Positions 26,673 to 36,683 of a DNA stretch of 64,000 nt are shown piece by piece; positions within the stretch are counted from its first letter, which is position 1; every line of letters starts with the position of its first letter. Source of the stretch: Burkholderiales bacterium (lineage in GTDB: Bacteria > Pseudomonadota > Gammaproteobacteria > Burkholderiales > SG8-41); contig DATAJS010000010.1 in the NCBI GenBank assembly GCA_036262035.1, positions 1,036,915 through 1,100,914 of the forward strand. The letters run 5' to 3'. The translations under genes were made by a program, and so were the position numbers. Below the pieces are notes generated by a model. It was not told the DNA's origin and made no database searches. It saw nothing but the letters and a program-made list of their open reading frames with translations.

Positions 26673-27644
26673 ATGAAATCGTACTGGATCGTCACCAGGG
26701 ACCATGTCGCGACGATGGAAAAGCGCGACATGCCCGTGCCGCAGCCCAAAGCCGGCGAGCTACTCATCAAGGTCGCCGCGTCGGCGATGAACCGCGGCGA
26801 GATCTTCGTCGGCGGCGTCATGCACGGCGGGCCGGAGAAGCTCGGCGGCAACGAAGGCTCGGGCGTGGTCGAAGCGGTGGGCGAAGGCGTGACCGAGTTC
26901 AAGAAAGGCGACCGTGTCATGGGCCGCTGCCGCGGCGCGTTCGCCGAATACGCGATCATGGAAGTCGCGCAGGCGATGAAAGTGCCCGCGCATCTGTCGA
27001 TGGAAGAGGCCGCGGCGACGCCGCTGTCGTTCATCACCGCCTACGAGATGGTCGTGCAGTACGGCAAGTTGAAAGCGGGCGAGTGGCTGTTCGTGCCCGG
27101 CGCCTCGAGCGGCGCGGGCGTGTGCAGCATCCAGATCGCGCAGGTGCTCGGCGCAAAGACGATCGGCACCTCGGGCTCCGCCGAAAAACTCCAGAAGCTG
27201 AAGTCGATCGGATTGGACGTCGGCATCCGGACGCGCCAGCCCGACTTCGCGGACAAGGTGAAAGAAGCGACCGGCGGCAAGGGCGCGAACCTCGCGCTCA
27301 ACCTCGTCGGCGGCACCTTCTTCCCCGAGATCCTGAAGTGCCTCGCGAACCAGGGCCGCGTCGCGATCGTCGGCTACGTCGACAACTCGCACCACGCCGA
27401 GATCGATCTCTCGGCGGTGCACGCGAACCGCTTCCAGATCTTCGGCGTGTCGAACGCCAGGCTCACGACAGCGGAGAAGGCCGCCGCCGCCGCGGGCTTC
27501 AAGCGCGACATCCTGCCGGCGATCGACAGCGGCAAGATCAAGCCGCTGGTCGACAGCGTCTTCAGCCTCGACGACATCGCGCAAGCAAAGGAGCGGATGG
27601 AGTCGAACGCGATGACCGGCAAGATCGTCGTGAAGGTGGCCTAG
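26673..27644 (+). CDS. Zinc-independent MDR-family quinone oxidoreductase
   Basis: 323 residues of the medium-chain dehydrogenase/reductase superfamily. It has the N-terminal GroES-like half with NRGEIFVGGVMHG and GNEGSGVVEAVGEGVTEFKKGDRVMG. The Rossmann part has PGASSGAGVCSIQIAQVLGAKTIGTSGSAEKLQKL (the AxxGxxG NADPH fingerprint in variant form). It lacks catalytic zinc ligands, so it is of the quinone-reductase/enoyl-reductase type. An aggaggaagg ribosome-binding site precedes the ATG. It is 22 bp after recD and may be read through from it. Substrate unknown. Confidence 0.85.
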   Translation: MKSYWIVTRDHVATMEKRDMPVPQPKAGELLIKVAASAMNRGEIFVGGVMHGGPEKLGGNEGSGVVEAVGEGVTEFKKGDRVMGRCRGAFAEYAIMEVAQAMKVPAHLSMEEAAATPLSFITAYEMVVQYGKLKAGEWLFVPGASSGAGVCSIQIAQVLGAKTIGTSGSAEKLQKLKSIGLDVGIRTRQPDFADKVKEATGGKGANLALNLVGGTFFPEILKCLANQGRVAIVGYVDNSHHAEIDLSAVHANRFQIFGVSNARLTTAEKAAAAAGFKRDILPAIDSGKIKPLVDSVFSLDDIAQAKERMESNAMTGKIVVKVA

Positions 27645-27654
27645 TTAAAGGCGT

Positions 27655-27858
27655 AATTTAAACGCAGAGGCGCACGGAGGCGCGCAGAGGAAAGCCCGGG
27701 CAAAACGACCTGTAGGATGCGCGTGGACTTCGTCATTCCCGCGCAGGCGGGAATCCATTTTGACTCTGAACGAGTTGAAAATGGATTCCCGATAGCTTCC
27801 GCTGGCGCGGTTCGGGAATGACGTTCGTCTTTTCCTCTGCGTCCTCTGCGGTTAATTG
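27655..27858. repeat. Nested repeat block: CGCAGAGG arms around a GTCATTCC element
   Basis: Left arm 27659-27692 (acgcagaggcgcacggagg, gcgcagagg) and right arm 27831-27858 (cctctgcgtcctctgcgg) are inverted relative to each other. They enclose the GTCATTCC element at 27731-27823. The right arm continues into the TAA stop of the MFS gene. Same layout as 11852-12066. Confidence 0.78.
27731..27823. repeat. GTCATTCC-family element, copy A
   Basis: A 93-bp palindromic element beginning cgtcattcccgcgcaggcgg and ending cggttcgggaatgacg, with a centre attttgactctgaacgagtt. Arm and core sequences recur at 30895, 35001 and 37883. Confidence 0.85.
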
Positions 27859-28994
27859 CGTTTGACTTTCCCCGGCCGGGTGATCGCGGAGCCGCCGCTG
27901 AGGAGCGCGGCGCAGGTCCAGAAGATCGGCGCCAGTCCCGTGCTCGCGCCGAGGACGCCGAACACCGGCGGGATCACCACGTGCGCGCCGTAGCTCACCG
28001 CCAGCCGCATCGCGATCGCTTCGGCCGAGCGGCCGGGCGGGGCGGCGTTGAACGAGAGCAGCATTGACAGCGGCTGGCCGCAGCCGAGCCCCAGTCCCAG
28101 CACGAATGCGGTCGCTGCGAGCAGCAGCGGCTCGTGCATCAGCGGCACCGCGATAAAGGCGCAGGCCGAGAGCGCCAGGGTTCGCGACATCAGCGCGTGC
28201 TCGCCCCATCGCGCCGTCAGCGGCGGGAGCGCGAGGCGCGTGATGAAGCCCGCGACGCCGAACGCCGACATCACGAGGCCGATCGTGGTGGCGGTGAATC
28301 CCAGCGAACGCGTATAGACCGGCATGTACAGGTTGAAGAGGTCCAACCCGGTCATCACCGCGGCGTTGGCGAGCAGCGCCCGGCGCAACCCCGGCAGCGC
28401 GAACAGGTCTTTGGCGTTGCGCGACGCCTTCTTCTCTTCCTTGACGCGCAGATCGGGGATGCGCTTGTGCCGCGCGGCCAGGATGATCAGCGCGCTCGCG
28501 ACGACACACGCGAGGAGCAGGAACGTCAGCGGATGCCTCAGGTGGTCGATGCACAGGCCGACGAGGATCGGCCCGCAGATCGCCGCGGTCGATTCGCACA
28601 GGCTGTAGTAGCTGAAGTTGCGCGTGCGGGTCTCGGAGGTCGAGAGCAGGCCGACGAGGTTCTGCGTGGCGACCACGAAGAGCATGCTCGTGAATCCGCC
28701 GAGCGCCGCGGCGGCGTACAGCGCCGGCAACGAAGGGAAGAGGAAAGGGAGCGCGAGGGAGGCCGCGAAACCCGCGATGCCCCAGTACATCAGGACGCGG
28801 TTGTCGAAGCGGTCGGCGAGCCGGCCGGCGTAGACGGAGAGCAGGAACGGAAACAGGCCCCACAGCGCGAACAGGATGCCGGTCTGGAACGGACCGGCGC
28901 CCATGTCGACAGCGAACAGGGTCGCGGCGACCCTGAAACCTTTGCTGCCGACGAACGAGATCGAGCAGAGCGCGAGGACGGTGACGATGGGCAT
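27852..28994 (-). CDS. Major facilitator superfamily transporter
   Basis: 380 residues, 12 predicted helices. FALWGLFPFLLSVYAGRLADRFDNRVLMYWG matches the MFS loop 2-3 signature (GxLaDrfG type). GLDLFNLYMPVYTRSLGFTATTIGLVMSAFGVAGFITRLALP matches the start of the second half. Probably a proton-coupled exporter of small molecules; no substrate hint. The TAA stop is provided by a repeat arm. The region upstream of its start is shared with the divergent ABC exporter and holds a GGTGACGG repeat array. Confidence 0.85.
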   Translation of the reverse strand: MPIVTVLALCSISFVGSKGFRVAATLFAVDMGAGPFQTGILFALWGLFPFLLSVYAGRLADRFDNRVLMYWGIAGFAASLALPFLFPSLPALYAAAALGGFTSMLFVVATQNLVGLLSTSETRTRNFSYYSLCESTAAICGPILVGLCIDHLRHPLTFLLLACVVASALIILAARHKRIPDLRVKEEKKASRNAKDLFALPGLRRALLANAAVMTGLDLFNLYMPVYTRSLGFTATTIGLVMSAFGVAGFITRLALPPLTARWGEHALMSRTLALSACAFIAVPLMHEPLLLAATAFVLGLGLGCGQPLSMLLSFNAAPPGRSAEAIAMRLAVSYGAHVVIPPVFGVLGASTGLAPIFWTCAALLSGGSAITRPGKVKRN

Positions 28995-29012
28995 TTTGCG
29001 GGAGTGATTATA

Positions 29013-29090
29013 AGGTGACCGGTGAAGCGGTGACGAAACCCGGTGACGAGAAGCGGTGACATGAAACGGTGAGCTGAAGCGGTGACGGTG
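29013..29090. repeat. GGTGACGG repeat array, short copy
   Basis: About six imperfect units of ggtgac(c/g)(g/a)..gaagc lie in direct tandem. Related longer copies with an inverted half are at 41564-41676 and 46571-46673. It lies in the divergent region between the MFS and ABC exporter genes. Confidence 0.75.
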
Positions 29091-29094
29091 TATC

Positions 29095-29100
29095 TATAAT
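29095..29100 (+). promoter_or_regulatory. Consensus -10 box abutting the ABC exporter start
   Basis: TATAAT lies only 5 bp before the GTG start codon at 29106, so transcription from it would begin at or next to the start codon. There is no ribosome-binding site between. The -35 region is poor (agctga at 17 bp) and falls inside the repeat array. Confidence 0.45.
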
Positions 29101-29105
29101 TCCGC

Positions 29106-30893
<1,788 letters not shown>

Positions 30894-30894
30894 C

Positions 30895-30987
30895 CGTCAT
30901 TCCCGCGAAGGCGGGAATCCATTTGCCGACCGTTAACGTCGAAATGGATTCCCGATAGCTCCGGCTGTCGCCGGTTCGGGAATGACG
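30895..30987. repeat. GTCATTCC-family element, copy B
   Basis: A 93-bp palindromic element: cgtcattcccgcgaaggcgg at one end and cggttcgggaatgacg at the other. It starts 1 bp after the ABC exporter stop codon and ends 8 bp before the convergent FAH-family gene. Confidence 0.88.
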
Positions 30988-30995
30988 TCAGTAGA

Positions 30996-31910
30996 TCACT
31001 CCCCCTCCTCCACCGGATTCTCCAGAACCCCGATCCCGCTGATCTCGATGCGCACGCGGTCGCCGGGCTTGAGGAAGATGCCGCGCGGCCGGCCCACGCC
31101 CGACGGCGTGCCGGTGGCGATGACGTCGCCGGGGAGCAGCGTCATGCGGCGCGAGAGGTACTCGATGATCTCGGCGATATCGAAGATGAGCTGCGACACG
31201 CTCGCGTCCTGCATCGGCTCTTCGTTCACCCAGAGCTGGAGCCGGCACGCGTACGGATCGGGGACGTTGTCGGCGGGAACGATCCAGGGGCCCATCGGCG
31301 CGCTGGTCTCGAAGTTCTTGTGGCCGAACCAGTCGATGTTCCAGCGCGGCCAGTCGGGGCGGCGCGCGAGATCGCGCGCCGAGACGTCGTTCATGATGGT
31401 GTAACCGGCGACGTACTGCATCGCGTCTTCCACCTTCACGTTGCGCGCGCGCCGGCCGATGACGACCGCGAGCTCGCCTTCCCAGTCGACTTTCTGCGAC
31501 ACGCGCGGCAGGCGTATCGCGTCGCCGGGTCCGATCATGCAGTGCTGCGCGGACTTCAGAAAGAGATACGGCTGTCCCGTCGACTTGTCGACACCGGCGT
31601 CCTCGGCGTTCATCTCCTGCGCGTGCGCGCGATAGTTCGCGCCGGTGCAGTAGATCGCGGGCGGGTAAAGGATGGGCGGGAGGAGCCGCACGTCCGAGAG
31701 CGGCGTGGAAGGGCCCTGCGGATCCGCGGCGTGCTCGTGCAGTGCGGGAAGCGCTTCGTCCCAGTCGTTGAGGACCGCCAGGATCGACGAGGTCCAGAGC
31801 GCGTTCGGAAAGGTTTGCCGCAGGTGATAGATGCTGTCTGCGCCGACGAGGACACCGGGACTGGCGCGGCCGTCGGTACCGCGGTAATTGAGCAGCTTGA
31901 ACGACGCCAT
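30996..31910 (-). CDS. Fumarylacetoacetate hydrolase family protein
   Basis: 304 residues. The C-terminal catalytic domain has YCTGANYRAHAQEM, the metal-binding acidic set in DWEGELAVVIGR, DVSARDLARR, and DVIATGTPSGVG. This family (FAH, 2-keto-4-pentenoate hydratase, oxaloacetate decarboxylase, ureidoglycolate lyase) cleaves or hydrates C-C bonds in aromatic-ring catabolism using Mg or Mn. A gggagg ribosome-binding site precedes the ATG at 31910. Upstream and divergent is the remnant of a Bug solute-binding gene, a common partner of such enzymes in betaproteobacteria. Exact reaction not assignable. Confidence 0.88.
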   Translation of the reverse strand: MASFKLLNYRGTDGRASPGVLVGADSIYHLRQTFPNALWTSSILAVLNDWDEALPALHEHAADPQGPSTPLSDVRLLPPILYPPAIYCTGANYRAHAQEMNAEDAGVDKSTGQPYLFLKSAQHCMIGPGDAIRLPRVSQKVDWEGELAVVIGRRARNVKVEDAMQYVAGYTIMNDVSARDLARRPDWPRWNIDWFGHKNFETSAPMGPWIVPADNVPDPYACRLQLWVNEEPMQDASVSQLIFDIAEIIEYLSRRMTLLPGDVIATGTPSGVGRPRGIFLKPGDRVRIEISGIGVLENPVEEGE

Positions 31911-32028
31911 CGTGACCTCCCGTCTTGTTTACTTCGTTCGATGAGGCGGTCCTGCTACTTCGAATGCGCGTTGTATAACCGTCCATACTATAGGGTCCCG
32001 GACGGAGTCGCTACCGGCAATCGGGGGA

Positions 32029-32186
32029 ATGGTGATTCGCTGCGTTGCGGTGTTCTTCCTGGCGCTCGCGTCCGCCGCGACGGCCCAGGTGTATCCGGCG
32101 AAGCCCGTGCGCATCGTCGTTCCCAACGCGCCGAGCTCGAGCGCTGGGGCAAGGTCATCCGCGCAAGGAACATCTCGCTCGATTAG
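32029..32186 (+). pseudogene. Bug/TctC-family binding-protein gene with internal deletion
   Basis: The first part encodes a signal peptide and the family start (MVIRCVAVFFLALASAATAQ then VYPAKPVRIVVPNAP). After about 35 codons the frame changes at about 32133. The next 17 codons, in another frame, read ELERWGKVIRARNISLD and stop, which is the typical C-terminal helix of the same family. About 270 codons in between are missing. It is therefore a single-deletion relic, not a short gene. The intact homologue at 60846-61829 shows what the full gene looks like. Its old 3' end lies 43 bp before the BT1-like gene. Confidence 0.82.
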
Positions 32187-32229
32187 CCGACGTCGCGTAC
32201 GATGTTTGCTCGCGCATCAGCTTCGAGCC

Positions 32230-33882
32230 ATGAAAGAGCCCCTCACCGATCAGACTCCCGCACCGCCCGGGCGCGCCGCTGCATACGCCGCGGCATGGCG
32301 GTGGTTCTCGCGCCTCAGGGGCGAGATGCGTCTTTCCTACCTCCCGCCGCTGATGGTTTACATGGCCGCGGGTATCTCGGGCCTCACGTCGGTCGTCGGG
32401 ACTTTCTTCGTCAAGGACTACCTCGGGCTCTCCGCGGCCTTCCTCGCGGGGCTGGGTTTCTGGGCCGGCATCCCGTGGGCGCTGAAGATGCCCGTCGGCC
32501 ACATCGTCGACCTGGTGTGGCGCTGGAAGGCGCTGCTCGTCTATCTCGGCGCCGCGATGATCGCCGCGAGCCTGCTCGTCATGCTCGGCCTCATCGTCGA
32601 TCGAGACGCGATGACGCGCACGATGTCGGCCGAAGCGTGGTACGTCGTGTCGGTGCTGCTCGCGCCCATCGGCTACGTCATCCAGGACTGCGTCGCCGAC
32701 GCGATGACCGTCGAGGCGGTGCCGGGCGTCGACGAGCACGGCGAGCCGATCGGCGAAGAGCGCCGCAAGCTCATGCACACGACGATGCAGACCCTCGGCC
32801 GCGTCGCGATCATCGGCGGCGGCGTGCTGGTCGCCGCGATCAATCTCTACGTTTTCTCCGATACCGAAGAGCTGCCGCCCGCGCAGATGGCCGCGCTCTA
32901 CGCGCAGGTCTACGTGATGGCGCTCGCGATCCCCGCGATCTCGGTCCTCGGCGTGGTGCTCGCGGCGGTGCTGAAAGCGCGCGAGCGACGCAGGCTCGCC
33001 GCCGCCGGCGCGGATCGCGACCCTGCCCGCGACCGCGGCGAGCGGCCGCGGGCGAACTGGGCCATCCTCGGCGGCAGCTTCGTGTTCGTCGTCTTCTCGG
33101 TGGCGATGGGGCTGAGCGAGTCGCCGTACAGCCAGGAGATCATCTTCGCCGGCTCGTTCGGGATCGTGGTCTATCTCGTGGCGAGGCTCACGCGCGAGCT
33201 GGATCCGACGGCGCGCGAGACGCTCATCGGCACCGCGGTCGTGATCTTCGTCTACCGCGCGGTCCCGCTGCCGGGCCCCGGCGTGAGCTGGTGGATGATC
33301 GACCGGCTCGGCTTCGATCCCGAGTTCTTCAGCGTGCTCGACCTCATCTCGGCGTCGCTGACGCTCGCCGGCATGTTCGCCTTGCGCCGCTTCATGGCGC
33401 GCCGCTCGATCACCTACATCGTCGGCGTCCTCACCATCGTCGCGGCGGTGCTCACGGCGCCGTACATCGGGATGTTCTACGGCCTGCACGAATGGACCGC
33501 GCGCATGACGCACGGCGTCGTCGACGCGCGCTTCATCGCGCTGATCAACACCGCCATCGAGTCGCCGCTGGGGCAGATCGCGATGATCCCGATGCTCGCG
33601 TGGATCGCGCGCTCCGCGCCGGACCGGCTCAAGGCGACGTACTTCGCCGTCATGGCCTCGTTCACCAATCTCGCCCTGTCGCTGTCGCAGCTCGGCGGCA
33701 AGCACCTCAACGCGGTCTTCGTCGTCTCGCGCGAAGTGCGCGACCCGGTGACGCACGCCGTCACGACGGCGGCGGACTACAGCCAGCTCGGCAAGCTGCT
33801 CATCGTGCAGACGCTGATCGGCCTCGCGCTGCCGTTCGCGGCGATCCTGATCGCGCGCGTCTTCAGGTGGCGCACCGCGTAA
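32230..33882 (+). CDS. MFS / BT1-like (folate-biopterin transporter-like) membrane protein
   Basis: About 550 residues with 12 or more hydrophobic segments. FWAGIPWALKMPVGHIVDLVWRWKALLVYLG and LLAPIGYVIQDCVADAMTVEAVP resemble the BT1 family segment KPxxGxxSD and QDVxxDAxVVE. It is larger than common MFS carriers, with a long charged cytoplasmic loop around residues 250-275 (LKARERRRLAAAG). No ribosome-binding site is clear before the ATG at 32230; the frame runs back into the Bug relic. Substrate unknown. The polymerase gene overlaps or abuts its stop. Confidence 0.68.
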   Translation: MKEPLTDQTPAPPGRAAAYAAAWRWFSRLRGEMRLSYLPPLMVYMAAGISGLTSVVGTFFVKDYLGLSAAFLAGLGFWAGIPWALKMPVGHIVDLVWRWKALLVYLGAAMIAASLLVMLGLIVDRDAMTRTMSAEAWYVVSVLLAPIGYVIQDCVADAMTVEAVPGVDEHGEPIGEERRKLMHTTMQTLGRVAIIGGGVLVAAINLYVFSDTEELPPAQMAALYAQVYVMALAIPAISVLGVVLAAVLKARERRRLAAAGADRDPARDRGERPRANWAILGGSFVFVVFSVAMGLSESPYSQEIIFAGSFGIVVYLVARLTRELDPTARETLIGTAVVIFVYRAVPLPGPGVSWWMIDRLGFDPEFFSVLDLISASLTLAGMFALRRFMARRSITYIVGVLTIVAAVLTAPYIGMFYGLHEWTARMTHGVVDARFIALINTAIESPLGQIAMIPMLAWIARSAPDRLKATYFAVMASFTNLALSLSQLGGKHLNAVFVVSREVRDPVTHAVTTAADYSQLGKLLIVQTLIGLALPFAAILIARVFRWRTA

Positions 33883-33893
33883 CGGCCACGCGC

Positions 33894-34997
33894 GTGGCGG
33901 CGAAGAAGAAAGCGCGAGCGACCGCACGCAAGCGTGCGCGCTACGCCGATGCGCTGGGCGATCTCGAAGCGGCGGATGACAAGGTCGTGCTCGAGATCGA
34001 CGGCGAGCGCGTCGCCATCACCCATCTCGACAAGGTGTTGTGGCCGGCGGACATCGCGCGCGGCGCGCGCGAGTACACGCGGCGGGACTTCGTGCGCTAT
34101 CTCCTGCACGCGGGGCCGTACATGCTGCCGCACACGCGAGACCGTCCGCTGACGCTGATCCGCATGCCCGAAGGCATCACCGGGCGGCGCTTCGTGCAGT
34201 TCCACTGGGAACAGCGCCTGCCGGCGTTCGTGCAGACGATCTCGATCTTCTCCGAGAAGAACAAGGCGCCTGAAGAGTTTCTCCTCTGTAACAACATGCC
34301 CACGCTGCTGTGGCTCTCGCACGTCGGCACGCTGGAGCTGCACGTGTGGCACTCGCGCGCGAACGCGAGGCCCGACGCCGCCCGCGCATCGACCGACTAC
34401 ACGAGCTCCGCGGCGGCGGTGCAGCGCTCGCTCCTCAATCATCCCGATTACCTCGTCTTCGACGTCGATCCCTACATCTATTCGGGCGCCGAAGCGCAAG
34501 GCGCGCAACCGGAGATGAACGCGGCCGCGTTCGACAAGGGCAAGGCGGTCGCCTTCGAGCTCAAGCGCCTGCTCGATTCGATGAAGCTCTCGAGCCTCGT
34601 CAAGACCTCGGGCAAGACCGGGCTGCACATCCTCGTGCCGCTCGTGCGCAAGCTGTCCTACGACGCGGTGCGAGCATTCGCCGGCGAGATCGCGAAGCAC
34701 CTGCTCGCGGCACGTCCGGACCTGATCACGATCGACTGGAACACCACCCGCCGCACCGGCAAGATGTTCCTCGACTACGCGATGAACGTGCGGGTGAAAA
34801 CGCTCGCGGCGCCGTATTCGGTCCGCACCGTCCCCGGCGCGCCGGTGTCGATGCCGCTCACGTGGGAAGCGCTCAGACTCGCGCACCCGCTCGACTACAC
34901 GATGGAGACCGTGCCGGCGCTGCTGGCGAAGCGCGGCGACCTGTGGAGCGACCTCCTGGAACGCAAGCAGGACCTCGCGAAAGTGCTGAGCGGCTGA
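33894..34997 (+). CDS. Stand-alone LigD-type DNA polymerase/primase domain protein
   Basis: About 367 residues (376 if GTG 33867 is used). A lysine/arginine-rich N-terminus (AAKKKARATARKRARYA) is followed by the archaeo-eukaryotic primase fold of LigD polymerase domains. It has VAITHLDKVLWP, RDRPLTLIRMPEGITGRRFVQFHWE, VGTLELHVWHSRA, the metal-binding DxD in YLVFDVDP, KTSGKTGLHILVPL and TGKMFLDYAMN. In the family this domain fills gaps with ribonucleotides during Ku-dependent end joining. There is no ligase or phosphoesterase domain and no ku gene in the window. The start is ambiguous and no ribosome-binding site is visible. It may be coupled to the upstream carrier gene. Confidence 0.82.
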   Translation: MAAKKKARATARKRARYADALGDLEAADDKVVLEIDGERVAITHLDKVLWPADIARGAREYTRRDFVRYLLHAGPYMLPHTRDRPLTLIRMPEGITGRRFVQFHWEQRLPAFVQTISIFSEKNKAPEEFLLCNNMPTLLWLSHVGTLELHVWHSRANARPDAARASTDYTSSAAAVQRSLLNHPDYLVFDVDPYIYSGAEAQGAQPEMNAAAFDKGKAVAFELKRLLDSMKLSSLVKTSGKTGLHILVPLVRKLSYDAVRAFAGEIAKHLLAARPDLITIDWNTTRRTGKMFLDYAMNVRVKTLAAPYSVRTVPGAPVSMPLTWEALRLAHPLDYTMETVPALLAKRGDLWSDLLERKQDLAKVLSG

Positions 34998-35000
34998 TGC

Positions 35001-35068
35001 CGTCATTCCGCGAAGGCGGGAATCCATGTTCAACGTCAAAATGGATCTCCGCATACGCGGGGATGACG
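35001..35068. repeat. GTCATTCC-family element, shortened copy C
   Basis: The 68-bp copy begins cgtcattccgcgaaggcggg and ends cgcggggatgacg. Relative to the 93-bp copies the left loop is shortened. It starts 4 bp after the polymerase stop. Confidence 0.8.
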
Positions 35069-35072
35069 AACA

Positions 35073-35984
35073 TCACGAAGGCGCGTAAATCGTCCCCTCG
35101 CGAAACGCATTGTGTATCGTGGTCGCCGCGATCGCCGCATGTCCCGCGCCGACCGCGATCTGGTTGAGGTCGTTGCACACGTCGCCGACCGCATAGAGTC
35201 CCGGCATCGTCGTGCGCAGGCGATCGTCGACGACGATCTGCCCGACGTCGTCGCATTTCGCGCCCACGGCCTGCGCGAGGTCGGAGCGTATGCGGCAGCC
35301 GAGCGCCGAATAGAGCGTGTCGAAGCTGTGTATCGTGCCGTCGCGCGTCCGCAGGCCGACGATGCGTCCTTCGTGCGTGCACACCTCGGCGAGCGTCTCG
35401 TCGACGACGCGGATGCCGCACGCGTCGAGCGCCGCGCGGTCTTCCGCCGCGATCTCGTGCGGCGTGCCGAGCGTGAAGAGCGTGAGCTTGTCGGTGTAGT
35501 GGCGAATGAAGCGCGCTTCGTTGACGCCGCGCACGCCGCGGCCGATCACGGCAACTTCCTTGTCGATCACCTCGTACCCGTCGCAGATCGGGCAGTGACG
35601 CACCAGGCCGCTGCGGATCGCATCCTGGATGTTCGGCAGCGCGGGCTCGACATCCATGGCGCCGGTCGCGATCACCACCGTGCGCGCTTCGACGACCTCG
35701 GTGCCGACGCGCGCCCGAAACGTGCCGTCGGCCGCGATCTCCAGGTGCTCGACGTTGCCCGCAGTGAGCTTCGCGCCGTAGCGCCGCGCCTGCTCGCGCA
35801 GCCGCACCAGGATCTCGCGGCCGCTGATGCCGTCGGGGAATCCCGGGTAGTTGTGCGAGGTCGGTATGAGCGACGCGCGGCTGCCGCCTGCGTCGACGAT
35901 GCGCGTGTCGCGCCGATAGCGCGCGAGATAGGTCGCGGTGATCAGCCCCGCGGGGCCGCCGCCGATGATGAGGCAATCGAGCAT
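35073..35984 (-). CDS. Thioredoxin reductase-like FAD/NAD(P) oxidoreductase
   Basis: About 303 residues. An FAD-binding start [19 protein letters not shown], the redox pair CPIC within [11 protein letters not shown], a second nucleotide-binding loop in [16 protein letters not shown] (the usual GGG is replaced by GRGVRG), and [30 protein letters not shown] at the end. It is arranged like low-molecular-weight thioredoxin reductase. The start at 35984 puts the FAD motif at the N-terminus; an in-frame ATG at 36020 would add 12 residues. It is not near trxA, so a flavoprotein with another partner is possible. Confidence 0.83.
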   Translation of the reverse strand: MLDCLIIGGGPAGLITATYLARYRRDTRIVDAGGSRASLIPTSHNYPGFPDGISGREILVRLREQARRYGAKLTAGNVEHLEIAADGTFRARVGTEVVEARTVVIATGAMDVEPALPNIQDAIRSGLVRHCPICDGYEVIDKEVAVIGRGVRGVNEARFIRHYTDKLTLFTLGTPHEIAAEDRAALDACGIRVVDETLAEVCTHEGRIVGLRTRDGTIHSFDTLYSALGCRIRSDLAQAVGAKCDDVGQIVVDDRLRTTMPGLYAVGDVCNDLNQIAVGAGHAAIAATTIHNAFREGTIYAPS

Positions 35985-36068
35985 GACTGAGGAAGCGATG
36001 GAGACGCGCGACGCTCGCAAGCGTCATGCCGTAATTCCGCTGCGCCGGCGTCATGCATCATTGCACTG

Positions 36069-36121
36069 GAAAGGAAAGGAGGTCTCGGAGGGAAACCCTG
36101 GTTTCCCTCCGAGGCGTTTAC
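36069..36121. repeat. GGAGGGAAACC hairpin repeat, copy 2
   Basis: Arms cggagggaaac(c) / ggtttccctccg, preceded by aaggaaagga and followed by gttta, exactly as in the copy at 751-800. It lies just beyond the 3' end of the small membrane protein gene. Confidence 0.78.
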
Positions 36122-36125
36122 TGGA

Positions 36126-36156
36126 CAGATTTTGCGCCCGCAGGGCGCTAAATCTG
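36126..36156. repeat. Inverted repeat covering the end of the small membrane protein gene
   Basis: Arms cagattttgcgccc and gggcgctaaatctg (13 of 14 pair) have a 3-base loop. The right arm contains the last codons and the TAG stop of the minus-strand gene, so the left arm is an inverted copy of that gene end. Same situation as at 811-846. Confidence 0.85.
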
Positions 36157-36657
36157 GTCGGAGAAGAAGCTCGCCGGGCGAGGGCCGTCGCCTTCGCGTC
36201 TCAGTACGGTCGCATCGCGCCTGAATGCGTCCGCCGGCATGCGGTCGACCATGTACGCCATCACGCGGTCGCGATCCTCGATCGAAAGATCGCCGACGTT
36301 GAAGTCGTACGCGCGCGCGTTGCGATCGCGCACCACGATGGTCCAGTCGCTCCCGCGGCGCTCGAGGTAGATGTCGGCCGCGTCCTTCCAGCGCACGCTC
36401 TGGTCGTAGCGCAGGAATCCGTACACGCTGCCCGCGTCGCGCGTGATCGTCGCGTCGAACGTCGCGAAGTACACGCAGGCCCACGACGCCATCGCGCCCG
36501 CTGCGATGAGCGGCCAGTTGCGGCGCAGCCGTCGTCGCTCGAGCACGGCGTAGCCGACTGCGAAGACCGCGAGCAGGCCGAAGAGCGCACCGATCCAGAG
36601 CGGATACGAGAGCGTGAGAGCGTCGGCGCTCCGCGAGATCTGCATGGCGAAGAACAT
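36148..36657 (-). CDS. Hypothetical two-helix membrane protein
   Basis: 169 residues with hydrophobic segments at about 18-40 and 48-68. A soluble C-terminal domain follows with SVRWKDAADIYLERRGSDWTIVVRDRNARAYDFNVGDLSIEDRDRVMAYMVDRMP, which looks like a small PH-like or bPH2-like fold but lacks a secure signature. I do not recognise the family. It is divergent from the amidohydrolase gene with only 26 bp between starts. Its 3' end lies in an inverted duplication. Confidence 0.6.
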   Translation of the reverse strand: MFFAMQISRSADALTLSYPLWIGALFGLLAVFAVGYAVLERRRLRRNWPLIAAGAMASWACVYFATFDATITRDAGSVYGFLRYDQSVRWKDAADIYLERRGSDWTIVVRDRNARAYDFNVGDLSIEDRDRVMAYMVDRMPADAFRRDATVLRREGDGPRPASFFSDQI

Positions 36658-36683
36658 GGGGCGTGCATGATAGCATCGTACCC

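Noticed and set aside
33894-34997. Complete NHEJ operon
   Set aside because: Only the polymerase domain is present. No ku or ligase reading frame was found on either strand nearby.
36021-36068. Additional GTCATTCC element (gcgtcatgccgtaattccg)
   Set aside because: Ends do not form the family palindrome and the central box is missing. Resemblance is partial.
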